Part shown: positions 5,605 to 8,521 of the stretch, piece by piece
How the letters are laid out: each line of letters opens with the position of its first letter
How positions within the stretch are numbered: the stretch's first letter is position 1
Origin: Limiplasma sp036645955
Lineage (GTDB): Bacteria; Bacillota; Clostridia; Christensenellales; Aristaeellaceae
Direction of reading: 5' to 3'
Assembly (NCBI GenBank): GCA_036645955.1
Contig: JAVXND010000094.1
Coordinates: 1 to 8,521 of the forward strand
Length of the DNA stretch: 8,521 nucleotides
Program-made: the position numbers and the translations under genes
Notes under the pieces: generated by a model
Told to the model about the DNA's origin: nothing
Databases searched by the model: none
What the model saw: only the letters and a program-made list of their open reading frames with translations

Positions 5605-7932
5605 TTAAATGTTGTGCTTCACGCGTTCGCTTTCCTCAGAACGCTTGGCATTGTTAAAGCGGCTCAGGTTGCCCACCAAATAACCGGTAATGCGGCGGAT
5701 GCGCTCAAAGGCATGCCCATTTTCAGCGCGGCCGCATTTGGGGCAGCTGTCCCCGATAATGCCGTTGTAGCCGCAATCGGGGTCGCGATCCACAGGGTGA
5801 TTGATGGAGCCGTAGCCGATGCCCTGATCGTGCATGTAGCGCACCACTTTTTCAAAAGCATCCAGGTTTTTGGTGGGATCGCCATCCATTTCAATATAGC
5901 TGATGTGTCCCGCATTGGTCAGCGCATGATAGGGTGCCTCAATGGCGATTTTCTCAAACGCGCTGATGGGGAAGTAAACAGGCACATGGAAGGAGTTGGT
6001 ATAATATTCGCGATCCGTTACGCCTGGAATTACGCCGTATTTTTCACGGTCGATGCGCACAAAGCGGCCGCTCAAGCCCTCGGCGGGGGTGGCAAGCAGG
6101 GTATAGTTGAGCTTGCGCTCTTGGCTCAGATCGTCGCAATACTTGCGCATAAAGCCGATGATTTCAAGCCCAAGGTTTTGGCTGTTTTTGTCCGCGCCAT
6201 GGTGTGCGCCGCGAAGCGCTACCAGCGCTTCCGCCAAGCCAATGAAGCCAATGGAGAACGTGCCGTGCTTGAGCACCTCGCGCACGCTATCGTTCCAATC
6301 CAGCTTTTCGCTGTCGATCCAAACGCCCTCGCCCATCAGGAAGGGGAAGTTACGCACCTTTTTGTTGGCGATAATTTCAAAGCGCTCGTCCAGCTGGCCC
6401 ACCACCAACGCCATGGTGCGCTCAAGCTCTTCAAAGAACCATTGCACATCCCCCTTGGCCTTGATGGCAATGCGGGGCAGGTTGATGGAGGTGAAGGAAA
6501 CGTTGCCGCGGCGAGGGCAAACCTCGCGGGTGGGGTCGTACACATTGCCCATGACGCGCGTGCGGCAGCCCATGTACGCAATTTCCGTTTCAGGGTGGCC
6601 TTCTTTGTAATACTTGAGGTTAAAGGGCGCATCCACAAAGCTGAAATTGGGGAACAGGCGCTTTGCGCTTGTGCGGATGGCAAGGCGGTAAATATCATAG
6701 TTGGGATCGCCCGGGTTGAAGCTCACGCCTTCCTTTACGCGGAAAATTTGAATGGGGAAGATGGGGGTTTCGCCGTTGCCAAGGCCTGCTTCGGTGGCCA
6801 GCAACAGGTTGCGCATGACCATGCGGCCTTCGGCGGAGGTGTCCATGCCGTAGTTGATGCTGGAAAACGGCACCTGTGCGCCTGCGCGGCTGTTCATGGT
6901 GTTGAGGTTGTGAATCAGCGCTTCCATGGCCTGATAGGTCGCCTTATCGGTTTCCTTTTCGGCATGCTCGCGCACAAAATCCACAATGCGGGTGATTTCT
7001 TCAGGGCGCTTATCGCTTAACAGCGCGGCTAGCTTTTGCGCAAGCAATTTATCGTAATCTGGGTTGGGCAGCAGGGTGGGGGCGGTTTGAAGCTCCTCCA
7101 ACATTTCGGCAATCATTTGCTTGGCGGTATCCGTGCCGTCCTCTAGGTTGCCTATCAGCTCAAGCGCGCGCGCAAGGTTGTCGCGGAAGCGCTTGCCATA
7201 GGTTTTATGTACGCCTGGCGCCATGCCGTAATCAAAATTGACCACGCTTTGGCCGCCGTGCTGATCGTTTTGGTTGGCTTGAATGGCTATGCACGCCAAC
7301 GCGGAATAGCTGTAGATGTCGTTAGGCTCACGCAGCACGCCATGGCCTGTGGAAAAGCCGCCATGAAACAGGCTGATGAGGTCGATCTGACAGCAGGTGG
7401 TTGTTAAGGTATAAAAATCCAAATCATGGATGTGGATATCACCATCGCGATGGGCGTTTGCATATCTGGGATCAAGCACATACATATCGTAAAATTGCTT
7501 TGCGCCCTCACTGCCGAACTTGAGCATGCTGCCCATGGCCGTATCGCCGTTGATGTTGGCATTTTCGCGCTTGATGTCGCTGTCGGCGGCATCCTTATAG
7601 GCAATGTCTTCAAAAATCTTCATTAAGCGCGTGTTCATTTCACGCACGCGGCTGCGCTCTGCGCGGTATAGAATGTAGGATTTGGCGGAACGCACAAAGC
7701 CTTTTTCAATCAGCACGCGTTCTACTTCATCCTGCACCTGCTCAACCGTAGGCACCGCAGGAACGCTTTCGTCGCTATCAAGCTGTGCTACCACAAGGCT
7801 GGCTAGCTCCTCGGCTGTTTCGGCGCTTTTTTGGCTGCTGCTGGCCATAAAGCTTTTGGCAATGGCTTGTTCGATTTTTTCCTTGTTAAAAGGCACAATG
7901 CGTCCGTCGCGTTTTTTAATGGATACGATCAT
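5605..7932 (-). CDS. nrdD: Anaerobic (class III) ribonucleoside-triphosphate reductase
   Basis: 775 residues. It reduces ribonucleoside triphosphates to deoxy forms with a glycyl radical, without oxygen, supplying dNTPs for replication. In order: an N-terminal ATP-cone regulatory domain (about 2-95), the ten-stranded barrel with TTTCCQIDL (178-185), the thiyl-radical cysteine Cys456 in YMGCRT, NVSFTSINLPRIA (477-489), and a C-terminal glycyl-radical domain with RITGYL, Gly750 being the radical site. The metal-binding region has CG at 720-721 and CPKC at 730-733. Only three cysteines are visible there, where four are usual, with Asp718 two residues before Cys720. His712 or another residue might replace the fourth. 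The open frame extends 17 codons upstream, but AAAGGAG (7948-7942) lies 9 nt before the ATG at 7932, and MIVSIKKRDG is a typical ATP-cone start. The activating enzyme NrdG is not encoded adjacent. Expression is probably NrdR-controlled. Confidence 0.96.
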   Translation of the reverse strand: MIVSIKKRDGRIVPFNKEKIEQAIAKSFMASSSQKSAETAEELASLVVAQLDSDESVPAVPTVEQVQDEVERVLIEKGFVRSAKSYILYRAERSRVREMNTRLMKIFEDIAYKDAADSDIKRENANINGDTAMGSMLKFGSEGAKQFYDMYVLDPRYANAHRDGDIHIHDLDFYTLTTTCCQIDLISLFHGGFSTGHGVLREPNDIYSYSALACIAIQANQNDQHGGQSVVNFDYGMAPGVHKTYGKRFRDNLARALELIGNLEDGTDTAKQMIAEMLEELQTAPTLLPNPDYDKLLAQKLAALLSDKRPEEITRIVDFVREHAEKETDKATYQAMEALIHNLNTMNSRAGAQVPFSSINYGMDTSAEGRMVMRNLLLATEAGLGNGETPIFPIQIFRVKEGVSFNPGDPNYDIYRLAIRTSAKRLFPNFSFVDAPFNLKYYKEGHPETEIAYMGCRTRVMGNVYDPTREVCPRRGNVSFTSINLPRIAIKAKGDVQWFFEELERTMALVVGQLDERFEIIANKKVRNFPFLMGEGVWIDSEKLDWNDSVREVLKHGTFSIGFIGLAEALVALRGAHHGADKNSQNLGLEIIGFMRKYCDDLSQERKLNYTLLATPAEGLSGRFVRIDREKYGVIPGVTDREYYTNSFHVPVYFPISAFEKIAIEAPYHALTNAGHISYIEMDGDPTKNLDAFEKVVRYMHDQGIGYGSINHPVDRDPDCGYNGIIGDSCPKCGRAENGHAFERIRRITGYLVGNLSRFNNAKRSEESERVKHNI

Positions 7933-8009
7933 TGCTCTGGGCTCCTTTATTGTTACAATCACGCATTCAAAAGTTTTTATCAATTCTTCTTCAAAAAGCG
8001 AGCATAATC

Positions 8010-8038
8010 ATTATATTGTGCTTGGGCATGGAAGTCAA
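8010..8038 (-). promoter_or_regulatory. nrdD promoter (sigma-A type)
   Basis: On the minus strand TTGACT (8038-8033), a 17-nt spacer and TATAAT (8015-8010) form an almost perfect housekeeping promoter. Transcription would start near 8003 and give a leader of about 70 nt. The surrounding 7951-8070 is AT-rich (82 of 120 bases by hand count), in contrast to the GC-rich genes. The first NrdR box overlaps the outer base of the -35. Confidence 0.85.
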
Positions 8039-8053
8039 CACTAAATATAGACT
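8038..8053. promoter_or_regulatory. NrdR box 1
   Basis: ACACTAAATATAGACT matches 13 of 16 positions of the known NrdR palindrome (acaCwAtATaTwGtgt, from memory). It touches the -35 of the nrdD promoter. NrdR is the zinc-finger/ATP-cone repressor of ribonucleotide reductase genes in most bacteria and acts through paired boxes. Confidence 0.75.
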
Positions 8054-8058
8054 TTCGA

Positions 8059-8074
8059 ACACTATATATGGTTT
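8059..8074. promoter_or_regulatory. NrdR box 2
   Basis: ACACTATATATGGTTT matches 14 of 16 positions of the NrdR palindrome. Its start is exactly 21 bp from box 1, two helical turns, as expected for a pair bound on the same DNA face. Together the boxes predict repression of nrdD when dATP is plentiful. Confidence 0.8.
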
Positions 8075-8285
8075 GTCCGCACTGCAAAAGCCGTGCAAAA
8101 AAACGCGAAAACCGTCGCATTATCACAGTTTCGTAACATTTTCCACAGACTTATCCACATGCGAAAAATATTTTCCCACAGGAATGCAAGGGGGTAAGAT
8201 AACAATGGCGGATCATGCCTGTACCCCTTATAAACGACGGGCTACAGCACTATACCATGGTGCAGGCGGCACCCTGTCCTCTAGC

Positions 8286-8382
8286 TTTCCATGAGGTTTC
8301 CATGGGGTTTTGCAGGTTTTAGCCACATTATCAACATGTTATCCACTTCTGTACCAAAAGTTTCCCATGCGTTATCCACAGT
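8286..8382 (+). repeat. 11-bp phased array of DnaA-box-like units, block 1
   Basis: Units begin at 8286, 8297, 8308, 8317, 8328, 8339, 8350, 8361 and 8372. All steps are 11 bp except 9 bp after 8308. Most begin TTT or TTA followed by CC, CCC or CAA, for example TTTCCATGAGG (8286), TTATCCACTTC (8339), TTTCCCATGCG (8361) and TTATCCACAGT (8372). The unit at 8350 is the poorest. Spacing near one helical turn would put bound proteins on one DNA face. Confidence 0.6.
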
Positions 8383-8410
8383 CGCGCGGTGTCGGGGTAT
8401 GTTTTGCATG

Positions 8411-8464
8411 TTCCCCACAGGTTTCCCACGGTTTACCCATGCTTCCATGTGTGTTTTCCACATC
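8411..8464 (+). repeat. 11-bp phased array of DnaA-box-like units, block 2
   Basis: Units begin at 8411 (TTCCCCACAGG), 8422 (TTTCCCACGG), 8432 (TTTACCCATGC), 8443 (TTCCATGTGTG) and 8454 (TTTTCCACATC), with steps of 11, 10, 11 and 11 bp. Only the last fits the DnaA consensus exactly; the rest carry two or more changes. A 28-bp GC-richer spacer (8383-8410) separates it from block 1. Confidence 0.6.
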
Positions 8465-8521
8465 GGGGGCTGTGGAAAGTGTGGAGGGCGGCGGGGGAAA
8501 TGCGGCGAGGGCTAGGGTACG

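Larger units (their letters stand above)
8139..8479 (+). other. oriC: Probable replication origin: DnaA-box cluster
   Basis: Exact fits to the DnaA-box consensus TTWTNCACA are at 8139-8147 (TTTTCCACA), 8151-8159 (TTATCCACA), 8372-8380 (TTATCCACA) and 8454-8462 (TTTTCCACA). One-mismatch sites are at 8172-8180, 8319-8327, 8328-8336, 8339-8347 and, on the minus strand, 8471-8479. A short AT-only run (8164-8174) follows the first pair and could be part of an unwinding element. Base composition flips from C-rich to G-rich at about 8465. No gene is credible in 7933-8521; I see nothing firm in 8075-8138 or 8181-8285 apart from small hairpins such as GGTGC/GCACC at 8259-8273. In Firmicutes such clusters normally flank dnaA, which would lie beyond the right edge. 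Alternatives are a DnaA-titration site or a DnaA operator for nrdD. Confidence 0.7.

Noticed and set aside
5575..7020. Plus-strand open frame of 481 codons opposite nrdD
   Set aside because: It is antisense to the highly conserved nrdD and has no recognisable motif. It arises from the codon bias of the real gene.
8059..8080. Possible third, decayed REP palindrome (core TATATATGG followed by GTCCGC)
   Set aside because: It resembles the left-end palindromes, but it fits the NrdR consensus better, sits in the nrdD promoter, and pairs with a second box 21 bp away.
8188..8229. Hairpin AAGGGG/CCCCTT as a terminator or riboswitch element
   Set aside because: The stem is only about six pairs with a loop near 30 nt and no T run, and no gene ends or begins nearby.
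8281..8515. Short open frames on both strands through the right-end array
   Set aside because: Openness on both strands comes from the 11-bp repeat, which lacks stops. There are no ribosome sites, and the composition is dictated by DnaA-like units.

Overview
The window looks like chromosomal DNA from a strictly anaerobic, spore-forming Firmicute of the Clostridia type with moderately high GC. The evidence is a sporulation protease (SpoIVB), an oxygen-independent class III ribonucleotide reductase (NrdD), strong AGGAGG-like ribosome binding sites and sigma-A type promoters. Genus and species cannot be read from this sequence.

Layout, left to right. Positions 1-325 hold no gene. They contain two inverted 28-bp REP-like palindromes with a 5' GTAG foot (38-65 and 143-170), and a degenerate 12-bp tandem repeat (243-323) related to the REP edge. 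Next comes a two-gene minus-strand operon, read from about 3350 leftward: a secreted SH3/VanW-domain protein (3304-2117), then a polytopic membrane protein of unknown function (2098-326). deoC (deoxyribose-phosphate aldolase, 3537-4232) is the only plus-strand gene and has its own extended -10 promoter. It converges, with an 11-bp gap, on spoIVB (5515-4244, minus). Upstream of spoIVB is nrdD (7932-5605, minus). The gap between them holds a long hairpin that looks like the nrdD terminator and also buries the spoIVB ribosome binding site.

The right end (7933-8521) is non-coding but dense in signals. The nrdD promoter is near-perfect (TTGACT, 17 nt, TATAAT), with two NrdR-box-like palindromes exactly 21 bp apart just upstream. 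Beyond them lies a cluster of DnaA-box sequences. Three fit TTWTNCACA within 8139-8380 and a fourth lies at 8454-8462. They sit in a degenerate array whose units repeat every 10-11 bp, and at about 8465 the G/C strand bias flips abruptly. I read this as a probable replication origin (oriC) or at least a DnaA-binding regulatory locus. Four of the five genes point away from it on the minus strand, as expected for leading-strand genes of a left replichore.

The strongest leads are the helically phased DnaA-box array, the REP pair whose arms differ only by compensatory substitutions, and the spoIVB/nrdD hairpin. No phage, CRISPR, toxin-antitoxin or defence system is visible. All protein assignments come from motif recognition by eye.
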